Position numbers and translations under genes: made by a program. Shown piece by piece: positions 8,968-17,964 of a stretch of 64,000 bases of DNA. Location: assembly GCF_013359755.1 (NCBI RefSeq), contig NZ_JABMCJ010000094.1:310001-374000 (forward strand), in the 5' to 3' direction. This DNA comes from Tardiphaga robiniae (lineage in GTDB: Bacteria; Pseudomonadota; Alphaproteobacteria; Rhizobiales; Xanthobacteraceae). Below the pieces are notes generated by a model. That model saw only the letters and a list, made by a program, of their open reading frames with translations, did not search any database and was not told the origin of the DNA. Position 1 is the first letter of the stretch; each line of letters begins with the position of its first letter.

Positions 8968-10355
8968 TCTTCCCGCACTCGTGCGAGCAGACCGAGGCCA
9001 CCGACAAAGAACAGCACCAGCACCGCCATGCCAGCCTTCTGGCTGGCGGTGACCGCGGTGACGAGGCCGATCAGCAACGGCCCCATAAAGGACGTCACCT
9101 TTCCGGTCAGCGCGAACAGACCGAAGAACTGCGCGATGCGATCTTGCGGTGCCAACCGGATCAACAGCGTGCGCGATGCCGCCTGCAGCGGACCGCCCGC
9201 CATGCCGATCAGGCAACCCAGCGCGAGATAGGCCTTCTCCGCAGGCGCCGCGAACAGGCCGCCACCGGGCACCGGCGGCGCGACCTTGATGAAGAAGATG
9301 GTTTCGCGATCAATCAGCAGGATCGCGATGATCGAGATCAGCAGCAGCAGGATGCTGCCAGTGATCACACGCTTTGGTCCGAACGCATCGTCGAGCTTGC
9401 CGCCGACGAAGGCGCCGAACGTTCCGGCAATGGCCAGGATGATACCGAATGTGCCGATCTGAATCGTATTCCAACCGAACGTGCCGGCCGCATAGATGCC
9501 ACCGAAAGCAAACAGCGATACCAGCCCGTCCGTGTAGATCATGTTGGCAATCAGGAATGCCATCATCGAGCGATGCTTCGGCAGATCACTTAGCGTGTGC
9601 CTGAGATCGGTCAGACCTGCACGCACGGCGTGACCGGGCGAAACCTTTGCAGGAAAATCCGGCGTCAGCAGAAACATCGGCAGCACGAAGACGACGAACC
9701 ACAGGCCCGACAGCGGCGCCGAAATGCGATCGCCCTGGAACGTCGCGGGGTCGAGACCGAGGATCGGGACCAGACCGAACAATGTGCGCCCCGTGGTCGG
9801 GTTCGCAGCCATGAAGCCGAGCACGATGATTAGGCTGAGAATGCCGCCGACATAGCCGAGCGCCCAGCCCGAACCGGACAGGCGGCCGATTTTATCCGGC
9901 GGCACCAACGTCGGCATCATCGCATTGTTGAACACGGTGGCAAACTCCACGCCGATGGTCGCCAAGCCATAGGCAATCAGCAGCGGCAGGATGATAGCGG
10001 GATCGCCGGGCTTGCCGATCCACATGATGCAGGCGCCGATCACGAAGATCGCACCGAAGCTTGCGATCCACGGCTTGCGGCGGCCGCTCGCGTCGGCAAT
10101 CGCGCCAAGCATCGGCGATGCCAGCGCGATGACCAACCCGGCCGCAGCGGTGGCGAAGCCCCACAGGGATTGCCCGGTGGCGGCGTCGGATGCCACGCGC
10201 GTGGCGAAATAGGGCGCGAAAACAAAGGTTGTGATGAGACTGAAGTAAGGCTGGGCCGCCCAGTCGAAAAACATCCAGCTGATCACCGCAGAGCGCGGTG
10301 GATAGGTCTTTGGCGCCGCTGTCACAGAGGCTGATGAAGCGGCGGCGACCGCCAT
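8964..10355 (-). CDS. UMF1-family (Atg22-like) MFS transporter
   Basis: A 463-residue, multi-span permease of the UMF1 group of the major facilitator superfamily. SWMFFDWAAQPYFSLITTFV in the first span and FVNNAMMPTL-like text (VFNNAMMPTLVPPDKIGRLS) around residue 150 are typical. A basic loop, ADASGRRKPW, follows span 2. Many hydrophobic segments run to the C-terminus (GMAVLVLFFVGGLGLLARV). The family's substrates are mostly unknown. I chose the ATG at 10355 (MAVAAASSASV), which begins a normal cytoplasmic N-terminus; the open frame allows an ATG at 10409. It converges on the LysR gene with a 4-bp overlap. Confidence 0.88.
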   Translation of the reverse strand: MAVAAASSASVTAAPKTYPPRSAVISWMFFDWAAQPYFSLITTFVFAPYFATRVASDAATGQSLWGFATAAAGLVIALASPMLGAIADASGRRKPWIASFGAIFVIGACIMWIGKPGDPAIILPLLIAYGLATIGVEFATVFNNAMMPTLVPPDKIGRLSGSGWALGYVGGILSLIIVLGFMAANPTTGRTLFGLVPILGLDPATFQGDRISAPLSGLWFVVFVLPMFLLTPDFPAKVSPGHAVRAGLTDLRHTLSDLPKHRSMMAFLIANMIYTDGLVSLFAFGGIYAAGTFGWNTIQIGTFGIILAIAGTFGAFVGGKLDDAFGPKRVITGSILLLLISIIAILLIDRETIFFIKVAPPVPGGGLFAAPAEKAYLALGCLIGMAGGPLQAASRTLLIRLAPQDRIAQFFGLFALTGKVTSFMGPLLIGLVTAVTASQKAGMAVLVLFFVGGLGLLARVRED

Positions 10356-10461
10356 GCGTGGTATCCCCCGCGAATCACAGAGTGTTGTCTCGTACGTTTC
10401 ACAAGCCATATAGCATTCGAGACGGCGATGCGATCATGTCCGCTGTCAGCCGGAGTGATCG

Positions 10462-12207
10462 ATGGCACTGTTTGCTTTCCTGCGTTGTACGTGCGTCGCA
10501 GCACTCGCTTTTATACTCGTCGTCCCGGCATCGACAAACGCGCAGCAGGCGCGTGACGTCTATACCCCCGCACCGTCAGGCACGCTCAAACCCATCGCTG
10601 CCACGCATGGCATGGTCGTCGCCCAGGAGAAGATCTCCGCTAAGGTGGGTGCGGATGTCATGGCGCGCGGTGGCAATGCGATCGATGCGGCTGTTGCGAG
10701 CGGTTTCGCCATGGCTGTCACCTATCCGCGCGCCGGTAATATCGGCGGCGGCGGTTTCATGGTGATCCACACAGCCTCCGGCGAAGACATCACCATCGAC
10801 TATCGCGAGACCGCACCGGCCGCTGCCACCCGCACCATGTTTCTCGGCAGCGACGGCAAACCGGACACCGCGAAATCCCGCGATTCAGCTTTGGGCATCG
10901 GCATCCCCGGCACGGTGGCGGGACTTGCGCTGGCGCTGGAGAAATACGGCTCGGGCAAGTTCACATTGTCGGATCTGTTACAGCCCGCGATTGTGCTGGC
11001 GCGCGACGGCTTCGTCGTGGCGGACGATATCGCCGCCACGCTGCCCGATCTGCAACGACGCACCGCGCGCTGGCCATCATCGGTGAAGATCTTCTCGCGC
11101 TCCGATGGCACAGCGCTGCAACCGGGCGATACGCTGACCCAGAGCGACCTTGCTGCGACGCTGACGGCAATCGCCGCGCAAGGGCCACGCGGATTCTACG
11201 AAGGCCCGGTGGCGCAGAAGCTGGTCGATGGCATCAACAAGGCCGGCGGCATTTTTGCGATCGAAGACCTCAAGGCCTATCAGCCGGTGATCCGCCAGCC
11301 GGTGCGCGGCAGCTATCGGGGCTACGATATCGTCTCGATGCCACTGCCATCATCCGGCGGCACAGTGCTGCTGGAAACACTCAACATCCTCGAAGGCTTT
11401 CCAGTGGCAACCTTGCGGCAAGGCTCGGCGCCGTCGCTGCATCTACTGATCGAGGCTATGAAACGCGCTTATGCCGATCGTGCGCGCTATCTTGGCGATC
11501 CCGCATTCGTCAATGCACCGATTGCGATACTGACCTCGAAAGACTACGCCGCCAAACAGCGCGCCTCGATCGATCTCGACAAGGCGACGCCATGGACCGA
11601 CGCGCTGTCTGCGGTGCCTCCGCGTGAAGGGCAGAACACGACCCACTATTCCGTGGTCGATGCTGCCGGCAATGTTGTGAGCAATACCTATACGCTCAAC
11701 TTTCCCTACGGTGTCGGCCTCGTCGCCGATGGCACGGGCGTGTTGATGAATAACGAGCTCGACGATTTCACCGCAGCACCCGGCGCCTCGAATGCCTTCG
11801 GCCTGGTCGGCTTCGAAGCCAACCTGCCCGGCCCGGGCAAGCGGCCGCTGTCATCGATGTCGCCGACTATTGTCTTGAAGGACGGCAAGCCTGTTCTCGT
11901 CACAGGCTCGCCCGGTGGCAGCCGCATCATCTCGACGGTGCTGCAGGTGATCGTCAATGTGATCGACTACAGAATGGATGTGATGTCGGCCGTCGCGACC
12001 TCTCGCCTGCATCACCAGTGGCTGCCTGATGAAGTGCGCATCGAACGCGGCTTTAGCGAAGAGACCCTCAATGCACTGCGTGCCATGGGCCACAAGGTAG
12101 TCGAACCGATGGGCCAGACTTCGGCCAATTCTATTCTCGTGACGCCAGACGGCTTGCTTGGCGCCCCTGATCCGCGTACGCGTGGCGCTGAGGCATCTGG
12201 GTACTGA
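10462..12207 (+). CDS. ggt: Gamma-glutamyltransferase
   Basis: A 581-residue periplasmic gamma-glutamyltransferase, which cleaves glutathione and other gamma-glutamyl compounds. A signal peptide (LRCTCVAALAFILVVPASTNA) precedes the mature protein. Family motifs include RGGNAIDAAVASGFAMAVTY and GNIGGGGFMVIH. NTTHYSVVDAAGNVVSNTYT near residue 393 contains the Thr at which the precursor self-cleaves and which then acts as nucleophile. NNELDDFT and PLSSMSPTIVLKDGKPVL follow near 430-475. Length is normal for an uncleaved precursor. The MFS gene 79 bp downstream on the same strand may import released products, but that is inference. Confidence 0.95.
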   Translation: MALFAFLRCTCVAALAFILVVPASTNAQQARDVYTPAPSGTLKPIAATHGMVVAQEKISAKVGADVMARGGNAIDAAVASGFAMAVTYPRAGNIGGGGFMVIHTASGEDITIDYRETAPAAATRTMFLGSDGKPDTAKSRDSALGIGIPGTVAGLALALEKYGSGKFTLSDLLQPAIVLARDGFVVADDIAATLPDLQRRTARWPSSVKIFSRSDGTALQPGDTLTQSDLAATLTAIAAQGPRGFYEGPVAQKLVDGINKAGGIFAIEDLKAYQPVIRQPVRGSYRGYDIVSMPLPSSGGTVLLETLNILEGFPVATLRQGSAPSLHLLIEAMKRAYADRARYLGDPAFVNAPIAILTSKDYAAKQRASIDLDKATPWTDALSAVPPREGQNTTHYSVVDAAGNVVSNTYTLNFPYGVGLVADGTGVLMNNELDDFTAAPGASNAFGLVGFEANLPGPGKRPLSSMSPTIVLKDGKPVLVTGSPGGSRIISTVLQVIVNVIDYRMDVMSAVATSRLHHQWLPDEVRIERGFSEETLNALRAMGHKVVEPMGQTSANSILVTPDGLLGAPDPRTRGAEASGY

Positions 12208-12234
12208 CGTCCAATGACATATCCGGTGCCCCCA

Positions 12235-12256
12235 GGGGCGCGCGGGTGAGCGCCCC
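12235..12256. terminator. Hairpin downstream of ggt
   Basis: GGGGCGC and GCGCCCC arms form a 7-bp GC-rich stem with an 8-base loop in the 79-bp gap between ggt and the MFS gene. There is no T run on either side, so it may be a Rho-dependent or attenuating structure, or part of the next gene's leader, rather than an intrinsic terminator. Confidence 0.4.
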
Positions 12257-12286
12257 CGAACCAGATGACAAACGGGGGAAACAATC

Positions 12287-13591
12287 ATGAGCGGCAACCG
12301 ACCAATCGATCCCGGCGCTATTGAGCGCGCGGAAATCGAAGACACCAGCCTTCTGGCCTTCTATCGCGACATGAATCCGCCGGAGCGCCGCACATTCTGG
12401 GCCTGCGCCACAGGCTGGGCGCTCGATGGCATGGATTTCATGATCTATCCGCTCGTGATCGGCACCATCATCGTGATGTGGAAGGTCGATCCCGGCACCG
12501 CCGGCCTCGCCGGCACGGTGACACTGCTCGCATCCGCCATCGGCGGCTGGCTCGGCGGTTATCTTGCCGACCGTATCGGCCGCGTCCGCACGCTGCAGCT
12601 CACGATCCTGTGGTTCTCGTTCTTCTCGCTGATCTGTGCCTTCGTGCAGAATTTCGATCAGCTGCTGGTGGCGCGTGCACTGCTCGGCATCGGCTTTGGC
12701 GGTGAATGGGCCGCAGGCGCCGTGCTGATGGGCGAGGCCATCCGCCCGCAATATCGCGGCCGCGCAGTCGGTTCTGTACAGTCCGGCTGGGCGATCGGCT
12801 GGGGTCTCGCCGTGCTGTCACAAGCGGTCTTGTTCTCATGGCTTCCACCAGAGACGGCGTGGCGCTGGATGTTCGCCATCGGTGCACTGCCGGCTTTGCT
12901 GGTGCTGTATCTGCGCCGCTACGTCGAAGAGCCGGTCATCGCCGCGGAGACCCGGGCCAAGCAGAACGCCAGCGGCGATCGGCCCAAGCTCAGCGAAATC
13001 TTTGCCGGCCCGATGCTGAAGACCACGATCCTTGCGTCGCTTGCTGCAACCGGTTGCCAGGGTGGCTATTACGCCATCACCTTCTGGGTGCCGCGCTTCC
13101 TCACCACCGAGCGCAAGCTGTCGATCGTCTCATCGACCGGCTATCTCTCGGCGCTGATCGTCGGCTCCTTCATCGGTTATCTCGTCGGTGCATGGCTCGC
13201 CGACCGCATCGGTCGGCGCAACCTGTTCCTGACCTTCTCGCTCGGCGCCATCGCAGTCATCCTGATCTACACACAGGTGACGCTCACCAACGAAGTGCTG
13301 TGGATCCTCGGCTTTCCGCTCGGCTTCTTTGCGTCGGGCTACTTCTCCGGCATGGGCGCGTTCCTCACGGAGCTCTATCCAACACGTCTGCGCGGATCTG
13401 GTCAGGGCTTCTGCTACAATTTCGGCCGTGGTATCGGCGCTCTGTTCCCGTTCCTGGTCGGCGCTCTGTCCAACACCACCAGCCTCGGCAATGCCATCGC
13501 GATCTTCGCAGTGCTGGCTTACGGCCTGTTCTTCCTCGCAGCCTATGCGTTGCCCGAAACCCGCGGACGTATTCTCTATGCAGACGCCTGA
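12287..13591 (+). CDS. MFS transporter, sugar/organic-acid type
   Basis: A 434-residue, 12-span MFS permease of the SP/AAHS-like branch. The first span contains the acidic motif GWALDGMDFMIYPLVIG, a pattern of H+-coupled acid transporters. Loop 2-3 has the MFS signature GGYLADRIGRVRTLQ; span 5 has GFGGEWAAGAVLMGE; loop 8-9 has GAWLADRIGRRNLFL; ELYPTRLRGSGQGFCYNFGR follows. These motifs fit uptake of small carboxylates, aromatic acids or sialic acid-like compounds, without naming one. A GGGGGA ribosome-binding site lies just before the ATG. The last 14 bp overlap the start of the amidohydrolase gene, suggesting coupled expression and a shared substrate. Confidence 0.9.
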   Translation: MSGNRPIDPGAIERAEIEDTSLLAFYRDMNPPERRTFWACATGWALDGMDFMIYPLVIGTIIVMWKVDPGTAGLAGTVTLLASAIGGWLGGYLADRIGRVRTLQLTILWFSFFSLICAFVQNFDQLLVARALLGIGFGGEWAAGAVLMGEAIRPQYRGRAVGSVQSGWAIGWGLAVLSQAVLFSWLPPETAWRWMFAIGALPALLVLYLRRYVEEPVIAAETRAKQNASGDRPKLSEIFAGPMLKTTILASLAATGCQGGYYAITFWVPRFLTTERKLSIVSSTGYLSALIVGSFIGYLVGAWLADRIGRRNLFLTFSLGAIAVILIYTQVTLTNEVLWILGFPLGFFASGYFSGMGAFLTELYPTRLRGSGQGFCYNFGRGIGALFPFLVGALSNTTSLGNAIAIFAVLAYGLFFLAAYALPETRGRILYADA

Positions 13592-14477
13592 TTCATCCCC
13601 CAGCGAACCCCGGGCTTGCCCGGGGCCGCAACCGAGCCAGCGCAGCGCGACACGGTTCACCGTGCCGCGTGGTGCCGTTGATACGCATGCCCATGTGATT
13701 GGTCTGCCGCCGGACTATCCGTTCGTCGCCGGGCGGAGCTACACGCCGCCGGAGGCCACGGCGGCATCTTATCTATCGATGCTCGATGCGACCGGCATGA
13801 CTTACGGCGTGCTAACGCAAGTCAGCGTGCATGGCACCGACAACCGCCTGCTGGTGGACGCGCTCACCGCCAATCGCCAGCGGCTGCGCGGCATCGCCGT
13901 GATCGGGCTGGATTGCCCCGAGAAGGAGAAGGCCGCGCTGAAAGAAGCCGGCGTCGTCGGCCTCCGGCTCAACGTGCTTTATGGCGGCGGGATGGGTTTC
14001 GCGCAGCTTGAGGACTACGCGTCGCTCTGCCGCGAGATGGGCTGGCATCTGCAATTCCTGATCGATGCCAAGGATATTCCGGCTCTCGCCTCACGCTTTG
14101 CGAAACTGCCGGTGCCATTCCTCGTTGACCACATGGGACACTTCCCGACCTCACGCGGCATCAACGATCCGGGCTTCGACGCTCTGGTCGGACTCGTTCG
14201 TGACGGCGCATGGGTGCGGCTGTCCGGCGCCTATCGCACCAGCATCCAGGGTAGCCCGCCCTATAGCGATACGACTCCCTTCGCCCTGAAGCTGGTCGCC
14301 GCCAATCCGGATGGTTGCATCTGGGGCTCCGACTGGCCGCATGTGGCGAACTGGGATGTGATGATGGGCGTAAGTGATCTGCTCGACCTGCTTGCAGAGT
14401 GGGTGCCGGATGAGACGACGCGCAATCGTATCCTCACGAACAATCCGCAGAAGCTGTTCGGCTTCCCCGCGGTCTAG
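13578..14477 (+). CDS. Amidohydrolase family protein (PDC lactonase-like)
   Basis: A 299-residue amidohydrolase_2 TIM-barrel protein. VDTHAHVIG near residue 35 is the first metal-binding motif. FLVDHMGHFPTSRG near 175 and GSDWPHVANWD near 255 supply further His/Asp ligands. The overall pattern resembles 2-pyrone-4,6-dicarboxylate lactonase (LigI) and related hydrolases of ring-cleavage products. Starting at the ATG at 13578 gives a 14-bp overlap with the MFS gene. Residues 11-16 (PRACPG) are then encoded by a perfect palindrome that may really be a terminator, so an in-frame GTG at 13662 remains possible. The 3' end overlaps the convergent GST gene by 4 bp. Confidence 0.88.
   Translation: MQTPDSSPSEPRACPGPQPSQRSATRFTVPRGAVDTHAHVIGLPPDYPFVAGRSYTPPEATAASYLSMLDATGMTYGVLTQVSVHGTDNRLLVDALTANRQRLRGIAVIGLDCPEKEKAALKEAGVVGLRLNVLYGGGMGFAQLEDYASLCREMGWHLQFLIDAKDIPALASRFAKLPVPFLVDHMGHFPTSRGINDPGFDALVGLVRDGAWVRLSGAYRTSIQGSPPYSDTTPFALKLVAANPDGCIWGSDWPHVANWDVMMGVSDLLDLLAEWVPDETTRNRILTNNPQKLFGFPAV
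13608..13625. terminator. Perfect GC hairpin at the MFS/amidohydrolase junction
   Basis: CCCCGGGC-TT-GCCCGGGG is an 8-bp perfect stem 17 bp after the MFS stop codon, and also inside the 5' end of the amidohydrolase reading frame. No T run follows. Whether it terminates transcription or is simply coding is unresolved. Confidence 0.4.
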
Positions 14478-15139
14478 CGCCCCACCGAATACGGCCCGCC
14501 CTTCTCCAGCGCACGCTGATAGGCGGGCCGCGCGTGGATCTTCGCGAGCCACGCCATCGCCTTGGGGTGTCCTTGCTCCAGCCCGGCGCGCGCGGACGCG
14601 GCTTCGAGCGGGAAGCTCATCTGGATATCGGCTGCAGTGAACTCGCTGCCCGCGAACCATTCGCTCTTCGACAGTTCGCCTTCCCAGAACGCCATGTGCT
14701 GTTTGAGTTGCGGATCGACCAGCGTGTCCAGCGCTTTCGCCGCGATGGCATTGACCACCGGGCGCATCAGCAACGGCGCGCGCTTCGGCAGCATCAGGAA
14801 GATCAGCTTCAACAGGAGCGGCGGCATCGCCGACCCCTCGGCGTAGTGCAGCCAATAGGTGAAGCGCAGGCGCTCCGGTGTGTTGTCAGGCGGAATCAGC
14901 CGGCCGTTGCCGTAGGTTTTGACGAGATATTCGACGATCGCGCCGGACTCGGCGATCGTGTTGCCGCTATCGGTGATGACAGGCGACTTGCCGAGCGGAT
15001 GGATCGCCCGCAGCTCCGGCGGCGCCAGCATGTTGGGCTGCCGGTTATATCTGATGATCTCATAGGGAACGCCGAGCTCTTCGAGCAGCCACAGGACGCG
15101 CTGGGAGCGCGAGTTATTCAGGTGATGGACAGTGAGCAT
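14474..15139 (-). CDS. Glutathione S-transferase family protein
   Basis: A 221-residue GST. The N-terminal thioredoxin-like domain has NNSRSQRVLWLLEELGVPYE and the glutathione-binding HPLGKSPVITDSGNTIAESG (cis-Pro and Glu-Ser of the G-site). An all-helical C-terminal domain follows, ending WLAKIHARPAYQRALEKGG. The family conjugates glutathione to electrophiles, with specificity set by the poorly conserved C-terminal domain. It converges on the amidohydrolase gene (4-bp overlap) and diverges from the DUF2239 gene across a gap holding a long palindrome. Confidence 0.93.
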   Translation of the reverse strand: MLTVHHLNNSRSQRVLWLLEELGVPYEIIRYNRQPNMLAPPELRAIHPLGKSPVITDSGNTIAESGAIVEYLVKTYGNGRLIPPDNTPERLRFTYWLHYAEGSAMPPLLLKLIFLMLPKRAPLLMRPVVNAIAAKALDTLVDPQLKQHMAFWEGELSKSEWFAGSEFTAADIQMSFPLEAASARAGLEQGHPKAMAWLAKIHARPAYQRALEKGGPYSVGR

Positions 15140-15165
15140 GGCGATCCTTTGCGAGCTGGCGCACT

Positions 15166-15214
15166 TAATTATCGCCCGGGTAATATTGACAGATATATTA
15201 TCCGGGTATAATTA
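15166..15214. promoter_or_regulatory. Long imperfect palindrome between the GST and DUF2239 genes
   Basis: Two arms of 21 and 20 bp (15166-15186 and 15195-15214) are near-exact inverted copies around an 8-bp centre. Each contains the core TATCCGGGTATAAT or its variant CCCGGGTAAT, with AT-rich flanks unlike the GC-rich surroundings. It fills most of the space between two divergent genes, so an operator or overlapping divergent promoters is the likeliest reading. No regulator gene is next to it. Confidence 0.6.
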
Positions 15215-15247
15215 GCATCGATCTTGATGATGAGACGGGCTTATCCC

Positions 15248-15853
15248 ATGACTGAAATGAGTGTTCCTCCGTTTAGCGCCTTTGCCGGTCCGAAGCTGCT
15301 GGCTTCTGGGCCATTGGCCGAGGTCGCGATCGCAATCAAGATCGCGACCGGCGCAATCGCCGATCCGATCGTCATTTTCGACAACGCCACCGGCAAGTCA
15401 CTCGATATCGATTTGCGCGGCAGCCATCGCGAGGTCGTCGCCCGCCTGCCCCAGCTATCCGCGGTCGAGCCCCACGTCGAGGCGTCGACCGAGCCCCGTG
15501 GCCGTGGCCGGCCGAAGCTCGGCGTTGTCGCCCGCGAGGTAACGCTGTTGCCGCGCCATTGGGAGTGGCTTGGCACTCAACCCGGCGGCGCTTCCGTCGC
15601 ATTACGAAAACTGGTCGAGGAGGCGCGCCGCGTCCATGGTGACCGGGATCGGCTTCGTGCGGCGCGTGACGCCGCTTATCACTTCATGTCGACCATGGCG
15701 GGCGACCGGCCCGGTTTCGAGGAAGCGTCGCGGGCCTTGTTCGCTGACGACCGGCGACGCTTTGCCGGCCTGATCGCCCCATGGCCCGAAGATATTCGCG
15801 ACCACATCATCAAGCTTGCCTTCAGTGATCGCGCCGAATCGACCTCGGCCTGA
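15248..15853 (+). CDS. DUF2239 family protein
   Basis: A 201-residue protein of the DUF2239 family, recognised from RGRPKLGVVAREVTLLPRHW, PGGASVALRKLVEEARR and the C-terminal WPEDIRDHIIKLAF. RGRPKLG resembles an AT-hook-like basic motif, and the central block reads like a helical DNA-binding or RNA-binding module; no function is established. I placed the start at the ATG at 15248 (MTEMSVPPFSAFAG); an ATG at 15224 would add eight residues. Transcription probably begins inside the palindrome at 15166-15214. The MATE transporter gene follows 26 bp downstream and may be co-expressed. Confidence 0.85.
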   Translation: MTEMSVPPFSAFAGPKLLASGPLAEVAIAIKIATGAIADPIVIFDNATGKSLDIDLRGSHREVVARLPQLSAVEPHVEASTEPRGRGRPKLGVVAREVTLLPRHWEWLGTQPGGASVALRKLVEEARRVHGDRDRLRAARDAAYHFMSTMAGDRPGFEEASRALFADDRRRFAGLIAPWPEDIRDHIIKLAFSDRAESTSA

Positions 15854-15879
15854 TCGGCCGTCACGTCCATCCCAAGGAA

Positions 15880-17235
15880 ATGCCCGTGTCGAACGTTCCG
15901 CCCCTCTGGAAGACCTTTCTCGTCTTCCTTGCACCGATGATGCTGAGCAATATTCTGCAATCGCTGTTCGGCACCATCAACAGCATCTATGTCGGCCAGA
16001 TGATCGGCGTCGATGCGCTCGCCGCGGCATCGGTGTTCTTTCCGATGATGTTCCTCTTTGTCTCGTTCGTTGTCGGACTTGGATCTGGCGCGTCGGTGCT
16101 CATCGGCCAGGCCTGGGGCGCAGGCGAGCGCCACAAGGTGAAGGCCGTGGCCGGCACCACGCTCGCCATTGCGATCTTGCTCGCCGTGATCATCGCCGTG
16201 TTCGGCGGATTGTTCAGCCGGCAGTTGATGATCGCATTGACGACGCCGCCGGATATTCTCGATGCGGCCACCGCTTACGCCCGCATCATGATGCTGGCGA
16301 TGCCGGCGACTTTCATTTTCATTCTGATGACATCGATGATGCGCGGCGTCGGCGACACCGTGACGCCGCTATGGGCGCTGGCACTGTCCACCATCATCGG
16401 ACTCACCGTCACACCGGCCCTGATCCAGGGCTGGTTCGGCCTGCCGCGCCTTGGCGTCGCCAGCGCCGCCTGTGCCTCGGCGGTGTCGGGCGTATTTACC
16501 CTGCTCTGGCTTGCTATGTATCTGCGCCGCAAAAAACACGCGCTGGCGCCCGACGCGGAATTCCTGCGCAGCATCCGGCTGGACGGCGCGCTGCTGCGCA
16601 AGGTGTTGCGGATCGGCATTCCTTCCGCGATCGGTATGGCCGTGATGTCGATGGCAGAGCTGGTGTTGCTCGGCCTCGTCAACGGCTTCGGCTCCAACGC
16701 GACCGCCGCCTATGGCGCGGTCAACCAGATTTTGAGCTATGTGCAGTTTCCCGCCATCTCCATATCCATCACGGTCTCGATCTTCGGCGCACAGGCCATC
16801 GGCCGCGGCCATGCCGACCGGCTCGGCGCCATCGTGCGCACGGGGTTGCTGATGAACCTCGTCCTGACCGGCGGCCTGGTGGCGATCGCCTATCTGTTCT
16901 CCCGCAACCTCATGAATCTGTTCATCGTCGATCCCGCGGTGCTCGAACTTGCGCAGCGATCGCTTCACATCGTGTTGTGGAGCTCGGTGCTGTTCGGCAT
17001 GGCCACCACTTTCTCCGGCATGATGCGCGCCAGCGGAACGGTATTTGCACCATTGGCGCTTCTGGTGTTCGCCATCGTCGCCATCGAGGTGCCTTCGGCG
17101 ATCTTCCTCAGCCGCGCCATCGGTCTTGATGGCGTCTGGGCCGCCTACCCCATCACCTTTTGCGCCATGTTTGTTCTGCAGATGAGCTATTACATGCTGG
17201 TGTGGCGCAAACGGACCGTACAGCGTCTGATCTGA
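15880..17235 (+). CDS. MATE family efflux transporter
   Basis: A 451-residue, about 12-span MATE exporter, which uses Na+ or H+ gradients to expel cationic drugs. Family text includes LAPMMLSNILQSLFGTINSI, GLGSGASVLIGQAWGAGERHKVK and, in the second half, VNGFGSNATAAYGAVNQIL. The two halves show the expected internal repeat. The start is uncertain by two codons: the ATG at 15880 sits almost on top of its AAGGA sequence, while a GTG at 15886 has normal 7-base spacing and may be the true start. The DUF2239 gene lies just upstream. Confidence 0.93.
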   Translation: MPVSNVPPLWKTFLVFLAPMMLSNILQSLFGTINSIYVGQMIGVDALAAASVFFPMMFLFVSFVVGLGSGASVLIGQAWGAGERHKVKAVAGTTLAIAILLAVIIAVFGGLFSRQLMIALTTPPDILDAATAYARIMMLAMPATFIFILMTSMMRGVGDTVTPLWALALSTIIGLTVTPALIQGWFGLPRLGVASAACASAVSGVFTLLWLAMYLRRKKHALAPDAEFLRSIRLDGALLRKVLRIGIPSAIGMAVMSMAELVLLGLVNGFGSNATAAYGAVNQILSYVQFPAISISITVSIFGAQAIGRGHADRLGAIVRTGLLMNLVLTGGLVAIAYLFSRNLMNLFIVDPAVLELAQRSLHIVLWSSVLFGMATTFSGMMRASGTVFAPLALLVFAIVAIEVPSAIFLSRAIGLDGVWAAYPITFCAMFVLQMSYYMLVWRKRTVQRLI

Positions 17236-17336
17236 CTGTGCGCCGTCAAGCCATAGCATTACGGTCATCATAAAAGATGTGGACGCATCGCACGTGCTGC
17301 GCCACACTGCACCCAATAAAAATTCGGGAGACCGCC

Positions 17337-17951
17337 TTGACCAAGACGTCGCCACAATTCCTGTTCGATTTCGGCAGCCCCAACGCCTATCTCAGCCATC
17401 TGGCGATCCCGGCGATCGAAGCGCGCACCGGCGTGACATTCGAATACGTCCCGGTCCTGCTGGGGGGCATCTTCAAGGCGACCAATAATCGCTCGCCGGC
17501 GGAGACCTATGCCGGCGTCAAGAACAAACGTGAATTTCATGAGCTCGAGACCGAGCGGTTCGTGGAGCGCTTCAGCGTCAAGCCCTACACGATGAATCCG
17601 TTCTTCCCGGTCAACACGCTGAACCTGATGCGCGTCGCCATCGCGGCACAGCTTGACGGCGTGTTCGAGAAATACGTCGATGCCGCATTCCATCATATGT
17701 GGGGTGAGCCAAAGAAGATGGATGACCCCGACGTGGCCATCAAAGCGCTGACCGAGTCGGGTCTCGATGGCGCAAGACTGTTCGCACGCGGACAGGAGCC
17801 CGAGGTGAAGGCAGTACTGGTGGCGAACACACAGACCGCCGTGGAGCGCGGCGCCTTCGGCTCGCCGACCTTCTTCGTGGGTAACGAGATGTTCTTCGGC
17901 AAGGAACAGCTGCGCGAGGTCGAGGAATTGATTACCGGCGCCGGCAAATAG
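17337..17951 (+). CDS. 2-hydroxychromene-2-carboxylate isomerase / kappa-GST-like DsbA-fold protein
   Basis: A 204-residue DsbA-fold protein without a CxxC motif. FLFDFGSPNAYLSHL near the start has the Ser that replaces the catalytic Cys in HCCA isomerases and kappa-class GSTs. The C-terminal GAFGSPTFFVGNEMFFGKEQ holds the cis-Pro and the end of the fold. HCCA isomerase is a glutathione-dependent step of naphthalene breakdown, but most homologues lack such context and the true substrate is unknown. I chose the TTG at 17337 with a GGGAGA ribosome-binding site; the frame upstream to 17277 looks non-coding. The SDR gene begins 13 bp after the stop. Confidence 0.87.
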   Translation: MTKTSPQFLFDFGSPNAYLSHLAIPAIEARTGVTFEYVPVLLGGIFKATNNRSPAETYAGVKNKREFHELETERFVERFSVKPYTMNPFFPVNTLNLMRVAIAAQLDGVFEKYVDAAFHHMWGEPKKMDDPDVAIKALTESGLDGARLFARGQEPEVKAVLVANTQTAVERGAFGSPTFFVGNEMFFGKEQLREVEELITGAGK

Positions 17952-17964
17952 CGGAGAGCACATC

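Noticed and set aside
16369-17355. 328-codon open frame antisense to the MATE gene
   Set aside because: Shadow frame without domain; the MATE protein is clear.
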